The notes under the pieces were generated by a model, which was not told the origin of the DNA, did not search any database, and worked only from the letters and a program-made list of their open reading frames with translations. From Streptomyces niveus (GTDB lineage Bacteria > Actinomycetota > Actinomycetes > Streptomycetales > Streptomycetaceae), in assembly GCF_002009175.1 (NCBI RefSeq), contig NZ_CP018047.1, positions 3,410,001-3,474,000 of the forward strand: 64,000 nucleotides of DNA, written 5' to 3'. Shown here piece by piece: positions 29,719 to 37,442 of the stretch (the stretch's first letter is position 1; each line of letters begins with the position of its first letter). A program made the position numbers and the translations under genes.

Positions 29719-30108
29719 GTGATCACTGTGGCAAGTAGCGGCAAGGCATCGAGAGCAACCGACAGCGCGGATACCGAAGCTCTTCCAGTCGACATCGAGA
29801 CGATTTCGGAGGGCACCGAGGCAGCCCTCTCCATGGAATTGTCCACCTCCACCCGCAAAGACATGGACGCCTCCCTGCCGGAGATCGTCGGACACCTCAA
29901 CCTTCTGCTGGGTGAGGATCTGGGGGCGGACGAGGACCAGGACGTACGGGAACTGTTCCGCAAGGGGTACCGGCTCCTCGACCTGCAGAACCGTCCGACC
30001 GCGGAGACCCCTTCCTTCGGCGCCTTCCTCTACCTCCGGGATGCCGCCGACGTCACGCGAAGGCTCCTGTGGATCTACACACAGCGCCACGGGCTCGATG
30101 CCCCATGA
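29719..30108 (+). CDS. Unrecognised 129-residue acidic protein, first of a coupled cassette
   Basis: A 129-residue acidic, mainly helical protein. It has no signal or membrane segment. The order of helices (LPEIVGHLNLLLGEDLG, then VRELFRKGYRLLDLQ, then a conserved-looking end LRDAADVTRRLLWIYTQ) is reminiscent of DUF6415 regulators found in Streptomyces regulatory loci, but I am not sure. GTG is preceded by AAGGGG. Its stop overlaps the NUDIX-like start (ATGA), so it heads a four-gene unit. Confidence 0.65.
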   Translation: MITVASSGKASRATDSADTEALPVDIETISEGTEAALSMELSTSTRKDMDASLPEIVGHLNLLLGEDLGADEDQDVRELFRKGYRLLDLQNRPTAETPSFGAFLYLRDAADVTRRLLWIYTQRHGLDAP

Positions 30109-30647
30109 GCATCCGGGAAGACCAGATCGTCCGGGAGCTGTCCCACTACATCTACGAGCACCCCAACGAGCAGATGGCACTGATGCCGGTCTACGAAGCC
30201 GCCCGCGACCACACCCAGCGCGGGACCTGCACCCACAGCCGGCGATGCCCCCTCGTGACGACAGGCGCGGTCGTCGTCGACGAACGCAGTCACGTCCTGT
30301 CCCTGCGGCACGAAGGAGCCTTCGCCCTCGCCGAAACGGAGCCAGAGGATCAGGACAATTCACTCGCAGAAGCGGCCTTGCGTCTGTTGGCCGAGGAGGT
30401 CGGCCTCCAGGACGTATGGACGAAACCCGACGCGGACGGCCTCTTCCTGATCGACGTGACCAGAGCGGGACAGCACAGGTACGGCCCCCGCCTCCGGATC
30501 GGCTTCCGATACCTCTTCCGCGCCCACTCCGCCGCGGTCGCTCCCATGGTGATCAGAACGGGCGCAGCGGCCTGGACGCCCCTCGGCGAGATCGGTATCC
30601 CGTCAGTCCGCAACTGGCTCCACGGCCACCTGGTTGGCATCGCGTGA
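30105..30647 (+). CDS. NUDIX-like protein with altered box
   Basis: A 180-residue protein with a NUDIX-like layout: strand VTTGAVVVDERSHVLSLRH, then the helix LAEAALRLLAEEVGL, then FRYLFRAH. In the usual box the helix reads REUxEExGU; here the RE is RL, and the loop Gly and Glu are not in place, so hydrolase activity is doubtful and a binding role is possible. A Cys/His cluster lies at TCTHSRRCPLV before the domain. Both ends overlap neighbours (ATGA upstream, GTGA downstream). Confidence 0.75.
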   Translation: MSIREDQIVRELSHYIYEHPNEQMALMPVYEAARDHTQRGTCTHSRRCPLVTTGAVVVDERSHVLSLRHEGAFALAETEPEDQDNSLAEAALRLLAEEVGLQDVWTKPDADGLFLIDVTRAGQHRYGPRLRIGFRYLFRAHSAAVAPMVIRTGAAAWTPLGEIGIPSVRNWLHGHLVGIA

Positions 30648-30730
30648 GTCCTCAGAACCAACACCTCGCGTACATCGCGAGCCTCTTGGCGCTCGGCGGC
30701 TCGATCCTTCTCGCCATCTGGAGAGGCTGA
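30644..30730 (+). CDS. 28-residue single-helix membrane peptide
   Basis: A tiny gene between the NUDIX-like gene and the 81-residue gene. It starts GTG within the stop of the former (GTGA overlap) and ends directly before the ATG of the latter. The peptide begins MSPQNQHL and continues with a hydrophobic helix (AYIASLLALGGSILLAIW) ending in RG. Coupling at both ends makes chance unlikely. Function unknown; membrane location inferred. Confidence 0.6.
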   Translation: MSPQNQHLAYIASLLALGGSILLAIWRG

Positions 30731-30976
30731 ATGTACGAGCACCGCACCACCGACCCAACCCCTGAGCCCCCTGCTGCCCTTGGCACCATCCCCGGTCAGA
30801 GGCAGCCCAGAGATGTTCGCATAGGCGACTTCGTATGCCTTGACGGGCTGTACCTGCGGGTCCGCGACATGAGGTCCACCGACACCACAGGGCACCGGGT
30901 CCTGATCTTCGACGGGCATTCCCCGTGGGTTATGAAGGAACCAACGACCACGCATCGGCCGGTCGAACTCCTCTGA
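30731..30976 (+). CDS. Unrecognised 81-residue protein, last of the coupled cassette
   Basis: Starts at ATG immediately after the stop of the membrane peptide gene. The middle (DVRIGDFVCLDGLYLRVRDM) reads like a small beta-barrel module; the ends are polar and Pro/Thr-rich. No family recognised. Its position as the fourth gene in a contiguous run argues that it acts with the other three. Confidence 0.6.
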   Translation: MYEHRTTDPTPEPPAALGTIPGQRQPRDVRIGDFVCLDGLYLRVRDMRSTDTTGHRVLIFDGHSPWVMKEPTTTHRPVELL

Positions 30977-31035
30977 CCCGAAGCCCCATACAGCCATCAC
31001 GAGAACCGTCACCTCACGCCACGAAGAGTTCTGCC

Positions 31036-31176
31036 ATGCGTTTCCGCAAGATCCACGGAGCAGGCAACGACTTCGTTTTGTTATTTGACCCCGCGCCGGA
31101 CGGCGAGAAGGACTGGCCTGGAGAAAGACTGGCCAGCGTGGTGGGCATGCTGGCGGGAGTTGATCGACTCTGGTGA
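31036..31176 (+). pseudogene. Diaminopimelate-epimerase-like fragment
   Basis: A 46-residue frame starting MRFRKIHGAGNDFVLLFDPA. The HGAGNDFV motif is the N-terminal signature of DapF-type epimerases, whose full length is near 280 residues. After about 35 residues the match ends; the following 110 bases hold the end of an unrelated frame (YREATLTASSEPPVELVDML). It looks like a deletion scar between two former cargo genes. Confidence 0.5.
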
Positions 31177-31314
31177 TGGCTTCGCCCAGAAGGACGCAGT
31201 TGCGTACCGGGAGGCAACTCTGACTGCCTCTTCAGAGCCGCCCGTCGAGCTGGTAGACATGCTGGACAGCGTCCAGCGTCTTGCGAGGTAAGTGCCACCC
31301 TCTTTTACTCATTC

Positions 31315-31343
31315 CGGGAGCCGACCCTGCATGTCGGCTCCCG
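31315..31343. terminator. Inverted repeat in the island, GGGAGCC type
   Basis: Perfect 11-base arms (31315-31325 and 31333-31343) around a 7-base loop. It lies just past the stop end of the restriction-methylation gene (minus strand) and could end its transcript. The arms carry the same gggagccga word found near the attachment repeats. Confidence 0.55.
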
Positions 31344-31405
31344 GGCACCAGTTCCTGAGGCCGCTCAACGCAGCGGCCGACCCTGAACCCATGCATCCGC
31401 CGATG

Positions 31406-34400
31406 TCACTTGCCGAAAATTTCGGCTGCTCCACCAGGGGAAGACTTGGCGGACTTCCGTACGCCCGGCGGTACGGGTAGAACGCCGCGTTCCGTTAATT
31501 CGGTCACGGAAACGAGAGGGCCAGCGCAGACAGCGTCCAGCAGTTCTCGCTGAGCCGATTCTTCCTGTACTAGCAGGCCAAGGATGTTGAGGAGCGCAAG
31601 CAGCTCCGTGGTCCAGTCGGGGGACCACCGGCGGGCTACAACAGTGTCCAGCTCCAGCCGTCGTTTGCCTGCAGGGTTCCGCCGCCGGTAGCCGAACCAC
31701 TTGTCCAGAACATTCATCCCGGAGACCTGATACTCCCTGGTAGACGGCGGTACCGGTGCGATGCAACCGTCACCGATCCACAAGTGCTGTTCCTCCGGCT
31801 CGTAGCGGAGGGACTCAGGCATTCCCTCTTCCGTATCCGGTATCTCCACGACAGAACGAGGTCGGTGTGAGGGAAGCCTTAGCATCTCGCGCGAGCGTCC
31901 ATCAGCCGGATCCGCGAATCGATCACCGTAGGTGTGCAGCCACAAAACACGACGGCCTATGTGAAGAGAACGGCCCCACAGGTGGGCATCGCCCGTAAGC
32001 GGTACGCGGACGCCAGGATCTTCGAGGTCTGCACGAAAGCGTTCCGTGTAAGCGGGATGGGCGACCATGGCCGCGACGTAGGCCAGGAAGTCTTCGGGAG
32101 CGACCGGCGTGCCGTACTGTCTTGAGAGAAATTCGAGCAGGCCGGGGGCAATGTTCGGAACTTCGCCCCGCGCATCGCGGTACAGCGGCCGAACGCAGCC
32201 GCTGCGGCCGTTGAAGTAGTGCATGTCGGGTATCAGAGAACTGAAAACGAGGGCCGGTCCGTTCACCACAGCATGAGCATTTTGCTCGACGGTGAACACT
32301 TGACGGTCTCCGCGAACGCGCCAGAGGTCAGGTCGAGCGACGACCATCAACCTGTGATCCGGCATCATGAACTGCCGGTCAAAGGCCCGGTAACCAACCT
32401 GAATGGGATCAGGCTGCGCGCGCTGTTCATGCCTTAACGGCGTTGCGTCGTAGCCCGTCGTGCCGGAAAGAGGCGCCACTCGACTGTCGATCGTGCGGTC
32501 TCTGGCTTCCCCGAACAACTTCTTTCGCTCAGATTCGTCGGCTCCCAGGAAAATCCGCCATCTCGTGCGAAGCGTCGACTCGTCCGGTGCGTAGACCCAT
32601 ACCCGACCAGGCGTCACCCCGCGTGAGGACCACGGGATCAGGTCGGCAAGTAGCGGTGCACTCAACCACAGGTCACCGCCTTCCGGGAGAAACGGGTCAG
32701 TGGGCCCGGTGGCACAGTCCCGCCACTCGGTGTTGTCTAGAGTCAGCCCTAACAGACGCTGGGCTTTCTCGTCTCGATGCCCGTGAACTTTCATGTGGTG
32801 CACAACGGCGGTGTCATCACGGTGGCCGTCTCGACGACGCACGAATACCGCGATGCAAAGCTCTTGGGCCACGTCTGGGAAGAGGCGAGTCGCCACCTCT
32901 GATCGTTGACCTTCAGGGGAGAGATCAATGATCCAGCCCTCGTCTGCCGATTGCCGCAGATAGCGGCGCATACCGGCGAACGCGCGGCTCTTCAGCCAAG
33001 CTTTCGGGGTGATGTAGGCAACTACGCCGAACGGAGCGTCGTCGTGTGCGTCGAAGACCTTCCAGGTCCCCCAGCGCCAGAAGAAGGTGTACAGGTTGGA
33101 CATCTTCGACTCATAGGTTCCATTGCCAGCGAGGCGAAAAGCGTCGAGCGGCGGCACCTCGCCGACATTTGGATCACCTGACTCGATCCATTTTCCCGCG
33201 CCTCGGGAGACGGCATCATGAGGAGGATTACCGATGACCACCATGACGCGCTCATCCCGCTTGATCCTGTTGGCCTGCCGCCGAGACTCCGCGAGCGGGC
33301 GGTACGTATGAGGAATCCAGTTGAATTCGGCCCTAGGATTGTCGAGGGTGTCGGCCACCAAAAGGCGTAGCCCCTGTTTCGGAGCGGCCGAGCCGTAGTC
33401 CTTGAGCAGTGCGTGCATCCGGAGATCTGCCACGGCATAGGGGCCGATCTGTCGTTCAAAGCCGATCAGCCGCTGACCAACCATCTGCCGAAGTTGGGGG
33501 CCGAGCGCCCCAGGACCCTCTTCCTCGGCGATCGTGGCGGCTGCTCGCTTCAGAACCGACAGCAGAAATGTTCCGGTTCCCATTGCAGGGTCAACCACGA
33601 CCACTTCAGATGACGCAAACCCGGTCTCGATCCCGAAGGACCTTTTCAGAATCGCTTCGGTGAGGCGGACCATGGCCTCGACCACTCCGTGAGGGGTGTA
33701 GTAGGAGCCGGTGCGCATGCGCAGATCACGGTCGTAGATCTGCAGGAAATCCTCGTAGAGGAGTAGGTAGGAGTCCCCGGAACCGTCATCCAGCCTGCTC
33801 CAGTCGACAACTCCCACCACCCGCAGCAGCGTGTCCAGCGTGGTGGCTAGACCGACGGTTGACGACTCCTCCGTGAGGACATCGAGAGCCTTGCCCATCA
33901 AGGAATGCCGCTTGCCGAGCTTCGTAGCGATGGCGTGAATGGACTCTCCATCGAAAGCGATGCCTTCGACCCTTGCCAGCAGGAGGGCGAACACCACCGT
34001 CTGACCGAACTGTTCGACGAACTCGTCATCAGTGGTCTCGGGGAACAGCAGCCGCCGCCACTCTTCGGCGATGTCTGTGAACAGTCGGCGACGCCTTCCA
34101 GCTCTTTCCAGCGCCATTGCCTCCGACACCTCGTCGCAGAGCAAGCGGCACAGGCCGGCCACGGAACGGACCAACTGCGCGGTAGTGCGGGGCGGCTTTG
34201 GCTGCCAGGTGAGGAAGTCGTGGAGCACCCTCGCCAAAGCCTCGTCGCCAGGCCTGAGCCGAGACCCCGCAGAGAGAACCGAACCCTGCATCCCGGCCAG
34301 TCCCCCGACGCGTCGGCCGCCCCGATACAGCCCGAACTCATTCCCGTCGCAATAGAGGACGTTGGGGAGAAATTGCAGCTTCTTCCACTGCGCGGCGTTG

Positions 34401-34714
34401 TCCCCTGTGAAGAGGGAGGGGTCCGCGCCACGCCCCGGCTGCTTCAGTTCGATGTATCCGACGAGCGCCCCGTCGACGGACACCGCGTAGTCGGGCCTGG
34501 CACGCAGGTCGACGAGCGGGACCTCGCCAGTCAGCGTGACACTCAGTCCCAACCGCCTTCCGACCGTTCGGATCAGGGTCTCCAACGGCCCACGGAGCTG
34601 GTCCTCCTGCCACCCGCCGCCTTTCAGCTTCGGGGTGACTTCAGCACCGAAAGCGGATACGGACGCCCGCACAGCTTCCTCGTAGCTACCGCGCCGACCA
34701 TCTCGCCCCGCCAT
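31406..34714 (-). CDS. Single-chain restriction-modification enzyme, helicase-less (type IIG/ISP-like)
   Basis: A 1102-residue protein. Residues about 25-160 form a nuclease-like domain with PDYAVSVDG and YIELKQPG (D...ExK). A helical region follows, then a gamma-class N6-adenine methyltransferase with motif I VVVDPAMGTGTFLLSVL (about residue 385) and motif IV VIGNPPHDAVS. The last 350 residues fit a target-recognition region. Type ISP enzymes such as LlaBIII have an SF2 helicase between nuclease and methylase; no helicase motifs are visible here, which fits a type IIG plan. ATG follows CAGGGGGCGG. Self-contained defence gene; NPPH instead of NPPY is a mild departure. Confidence 0.82.
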   Translation of the reverse strand: MAGRDGRRGSYEEAVRASVSAFGAEVTPKLKGGGWQEDQLRGPLETLIRTVGRRLGLSVTLTGEVPLVDLRARPDYAVSVDGALVGYIELKQPGRGADPSLFTGDNAAQWKKLQFLPNVLYCDGNEFGLYRGGRRVGGLAGMQGSVLSAGSRLRPGDEALARVLHDFLTWQPKPPRTTAQLVRSVAGLCRLLCDEVSEAMALERAGRRRRLFTDIAEEWRRLLFPETTDDEFVEQFGQTVVFALLLARVEGIAFDGESIHAIATKLGKRHSLMGKALDVLTEESSTVGLATTLDTLLRVVGVVDWSRLDDGSGDSYLLLYEDFLQIYDRDLRMRTGSYYTPHGVVEAMVRLTEAILKRSFGIETGFASSEVVVVDPAMGTGTFLLSVLKRAAATIAEEEGPGALGPQLRQMVGQRLIGFERQIGPYAVADLRMHALLKDYGSAAPKQGLRLLVADTLDNPRAEFNWIPHTYRPLAESRRQANRIKRDERVMVVIGNPPHDAVSRGAGKWIESGDPNVGEVPPLDAFRLAGNGTYESKMSNLYTFFWRWGTWKVFDAHDDAPFGVVAYITPKAWLKSRAFAGMRRYLRQSADEGWIIDLSPEGQRSEVATRLFPDVAQELCIAVFVRRRDGHRDDTAVVHHMKVHGHRDEKAQRLLGLTLDNTEWRDCATGPTDPFLPEGGDLWLSAPLLADLIPWSSRGVTPGRVWVYAPDESTLRTRWRIFLGADESERKKLFGEARDRTIDSRVAPLSGTTGYDATPLRHEQRAQPDPIQVGYRAFDRQFMMPDHRLMVVARPDLWRVRGDRQVFTVEQNAHAVVNGPALVFSSLIPDMHYFNGRSGCVRPLYRDARGEVPNIAPGLLEFLSRQYGTPVAPEDFLAYVAAMVAHPAYTERFRADLEDPGVRVPLTGDAHLWGRSLHIGRRVLWLHTYGDRFADPADGRSREMLRLPSHRPRSVVEIPDTEEGMPESLRYEPEEQHLWIGDGCIAPVPPSTREYQVSGMNVLDKWFGYRRRNPAGKRRLELDTVVARRWSPDWTTELLALLNILGLLVQEESAQRELLDAVCAGPLVSVTELTERGVLPVPPGVRKSAKSSPGGAAEIFGK

Positions 34715-34815
34715 GCCGCCCCCTGACGGGCAAAGACGGCCGACGGCATTCGTGCGAACCACACGGCCGCACCCTGCCTTTGGGTACACCGGGGCTCCTC
34801 CCCGGCATCACCCTC

Positions 34816-35334
34816 TTACTGAATGTAAGAAGCCGACCGCAATTTGTGAAGAGTGCATCGCGAGACCTGGACTGCCCTTGAAGCAGTGGATGCTCTGGAA
34901 TGCAGGTCCGTGGCCCGTATCCCGACGGTGCCGAACCACAGCTGCTCCGGCTGCGCGTAGCCGGGAAAGACCATCGCCTCCTCTACCTGGTGACCGGCGA
35001 GGGGCCGAAAGTCCACACTCCACAGGCCCCGTGAGGATCCGGAGAAGTGCGGTGAAGTGGGTACGGGCGGCTCGCTCTGCCACCGCTCGTATTCCGTGAC
35101 GGGCACGGCGAGGCTGATGCGGCGGGTCCACCGGTCCTGGACGCCGGTCCGGCGTACGTACTTGTGAGCGATGAACGCGGCCCTGGCGACGCGGAACAGG
35201 TCCTCGGCCCAGTCGGGGAGAGGTTCAGGGAGATGGTGCCGGCCGGTGATGCGGCGCTCGTCTTCTTGGAAGGCTTCCTCGCCGATCTCCGCCCAGCGGT
35301 CGTCACGAGGCCGGACCCTCGGGAGCCGCGCCAC
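34816..35334 (-). pseudogene. Truncated gene, possibly N-terminal part of a QueC/QatC-like protein
   Basis: A 172-codon frame. Its first two thirds look like real protein (PDWAEDLFRVARAAFIAHKYVR, then DRWTRRISLAVPVTEYERW, then LWSVDFRPLAG), a pattern I associate with the N-terminal domain of QueC-like proteins of the Qat defence type. The expected ATP-loop motif SGGLDS never appears, and the last 50 residues look random. The frame has no ribosome site and continues upstream without a start, so both ends seem lost. Confidence 0.4.
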
Positions 35335-35546
35335 GACAGGAAGTGGTCGGATCCGAGGGTCGAACTGCTCTCCGCAGTCGGCCTCGGCAAGCAGTTGGGG
35401 CGGTCAGCCTCAGTGGCCCAGGCGAGGTCCCGCTGGGAGCCAGCCCGCTCCCCAACCCCCTTCGAGACCACCCGAGACCACGACAGCCCGACGCTGCGAC
35501 CAGGGCAAACGTCACAGGCGCTGGCAAGACCAGTAACCGACCCTCA

Positions 35547-35592
35547 TTCGGGACGTAGAGGTCGTGGGTTCAAATCCCGCCACCCCGACAGC
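35547..35592. repeat. Attachment repeat 2
   Basis: Copy of the tRNA-Pro 3' half with one change inside (cgtagag for cgaagag) and a different base after the end. The D arm and 5' acceptor are missing, so this is no tRNA gene. It separates the two cargo segments. Confidence 0.85.
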
Positions 35593-35603
35593 TGAAATAC
35601 CAG

Positions 35604-35642
35604 GACAGGGGCCTGACCTGCATCGCGGGTCAGGCCCCTGTC
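35604..35642 (+). terminator. Hairpin after attachment repeat 2
   Basis: Perfect 15-base arms (35604-35618 and 35628-35642) around a 9-base loop. Same position and similar sequence as the tRNA terminator, so this element carried its own copy of a tRNA 3' end plus terminator. Confidence 0.75.
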
Positions 35643-35683
35643 GGCTTTGCGCCGGCCGCCAAGCGGGCTTCATCCGACCGCTG

Positions 35684-35836
35684 TCAGTCAGGACCTGCCC
35701 CGTACAGCGTCAGCATCAGTGCCACAACGGCAACGCCGACCAAGAGCGCAGCGCCTAGCCGTTCGTCGCGCCGAGATTCGCGCACGACGAAGCAGCCGAC
35801 CATGGCGACCAGGGCGAGAGTCAATGTGTCAGGCAT
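35684..35836 (-). CDS. 50-residue membrane peptide
   Basis: A small gene whose ATG follows directly on the stop codon of the 380-residue gene. The product starts MPDTLTLALVAMVGCFVVRE and ends with a second hydrophobic stretch (LLVGVAVVALMLTLYGAG); the loop between is charged (SRRDERLG). Two membrane helices are likely. Zero spacing and good codon use support it. Function unknown. Confidence 0.62.
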   Translation of the reverse strand: MPDTLTLALVAMVGCFVVRESRRDERLGAALLVGVAVVALMLTLYGAGPD

Positions 35837-36979
35837 TCACGCCTCCCGCGCTTCCGCTGCGCGGTCATCGGCTCGACCGACAGCAGGCGACTGGGCCGCT
35901 CGGAAACGGGACGTCTCCTCGCCATCCCGACTGTGACGCGCGCGGCGACCGAGCCGCTTGAGTTTGCGGCGTACTCGCTCACCCAGAGCCTCGGCGTCAC
36001 CATGCACGTACACCTGCGAGGTGAGGGCCAACACCATGGCGGCCGCCTCGGTCCAACTCGACGTACCCGAACGGGACCAGGCGAGCGCGACGGCTCTCTC
36101 GATCGGGAACATCTGCTCCAGTACGGCGAGCACACGCGGATCATCAGGCAGCATCCCCGTAAGGATGTCGGCCGGGTCGGGCCCTCCTGCGACGAGGTCG
36201 GCGAGAGTCAGCCCATTCTCCAGAACGGGGACATCGAGGCTGAGCAGCCGCTCTCCGGCGCAGCGTCGACGCCACAGTGGCGTGAGCTGTCGGTGGATCT
36301 CCTTCACCTCACGCATCAGCCGGGAGAGAGCGCCCCGGCGGATGGTGCCGTGCGTGTACAGGGTGCTCGCCCAGTCGCCAAGGAGAGCCGTGGTCACCGG
36401 TTCCTGCCAGCGGGCTCCCCGCCACAGGCCGAGGTCGACGGCCATGAACTTCTCGATGAGCTCGGTGTTGCCGAGCGCCGCCTCGTTCCGTGCTTCCACG
36501 GCGCGTGCCGCGAGCCTGGCCTCACGGGCCTCTGCACGAGCCTCCGGGGAGCTGGGCTTCGCGGCGATGGCCGCTCCACCCCATGGGCCGTCGACCTCCC
36601 CCTCTGTCCAGGTATGCACGATTTGCCAAGGTTCGAGTCGAGGGCTGTCCAGGAACAAGCGTCCTGCCAACAGTCGTCCACCGTCCCTTTCGTTGCCGAA
36701 ATAGAAGTAGGAGCTGTCGCGGACTCCCCCATCGCCCCCGTACGCGATGAGGTCGCCCTCACCCAATACAGGGAGGCCGTGAGTGGACTGTGGATCAATG
36801 GGTACGGGCTTCGGCTCAGGAAGTACCCGCCACCGCCTGACCAGGCCGTACCGCGCGTAAAGGGCGTCGAGGTCCTCGACTTCTCCCGTCTCCGGCACGT
36901 CGGTCTCGCGGGGCGGGACAGTCACAGGCGGTGCCGCCGCTTCCAGTGCCTGCGGTTCTTCGAGAGCTTCGGGCGTCAT
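35837..36979 (-). CDS. Unrecognised 380-residue protein between two attachment repeats
   Basis: A cytoplasmic-looking protein with a disordered Pro/Glu-rich N-terminus, a mixed segment (residues 60-150) containing GEGDLIAYGGDGGVRDSSYF, then about 200 helical residues. I recognise no domain or catalytic motif. The ATG is preceded by GGAGG, so the 51 extra codons upstream are not needed. It is the main cargo of the second island segment and is coupled to the 50-residue membrane peptide. Confidence 0.7.
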   Translation of the reverse strand: MTPEALEEPQALEAAAPPVTVPPRETDVPETGEVEDLDALYARYGLVRRWRVLPEPKPVPIDPQSTHGLPVLGEGDLIAYGGDGGVRDSSYFYFGNERDGGRLLAGRLFLDSPRLEPWQIVHTWTEGEVDGPWGGAAIAAKPSSPEARAEAREARLAARAVEARNEAALGNTELIEKFMAVDLGLWRGARWQEPVTTALLGDWASTLYTHGTIRRGALSRLMREVKEIHRQLTPLWRRRCAGERLLSLDVPVLENGLTLADLVAGGPDPADILTGMLPDDPRVLAVLEQMFPIERAVALAWSRSGTSSWTEAAAMVLALTSQVYVHGDAEALGERVRRKLKRLGRRARHSRDGEETSRFRAAQSPAVGRADDRAAEAREA

Positions 36980-37176
36980 GGGTGGTGCCTCCGGCAGATG
37001 ATGGGCGAGCCTGTCCCCTCTCGGGCGCCGCAACGCCCCGAACCGGCAATCCCCACCCCGGAATCTTGAGTGATCTGCATCACAAAGCCGGATGTCGTGC
37101 TGAGGTCTCCGGCCCGCCGACACCTGGCTCCTCAATCCCGCGCCCCCTGCGAGCCTTGAGAGCAGGACGTATCACC

Positions 37177-37200
37177 TGGGAGCCATTGGGGAGCCGATTA
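37177..37200. repeat. GGGAGCC direct repeats before attachment repeat 3
   Basis: Tandem words tgggagcc and ggggagccga with the same spacing as in the cluster beside attachment repeat 1. A further, more altered pair lies at 37406-37430. Confidence 0.4.
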
Positions 37201-37301
37201 GTTCCTCGAACCCCCGCGAGACCACCCCATACCTATCCGCACCAACGCCCTGACCAGGGGAAACACCATAAAGGCTGACGGTGATCTTCGCCGAACCTCA
37301 T

Positions 37302-37347
37302 TCGGGACGAAGAGGTCGTGGGTTCAAATCCCGCCACCCCGACAGCC
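37302..37347. repeat. Attachment repeat 3 (right end of island)
   Basis: Copy of the tRNA-Pro 3' half, identical to repeat 1 over 47 bases. It marks the right border where core-like high GC returns. Confidence 0.85.
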
Positions 37348-37358
37348 AAAACAGCAGC

Positions 37359-37397
37359 TCAGGGGCCTGATCCGTAATGCGGATCAGGCCCCTGAGT
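37359..37397 (+). terminator. Hairpin after attachment repeat 3
   Basis: Perfect 17-base arms (37359-37375 and 37381-37397) around taatg, in the same place relative to the repeat as the tRNA terminator. This is probably the original chromosomal terminator displaced by integration. Confidence 0.78.
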
Positions 37398-37442
37398 GGT
37401 TTCCGGGGGCCATTTAGGGGGTCGACCCCCGGCGGGACGCGG

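Noticed and set aside
34816..35334. An intact 172-residue gene
   Set aside because: No start signal, random-looking tail and missing core motif make it a remnant.
35547..35592. Second and third tRNA-Pro genes at the repeats near 35.5 and 37.3 kb
   Set aside because: Only the anticodon loop to the 3' end is present; no D arm or 5' acceptor, so they are attachment repeats.
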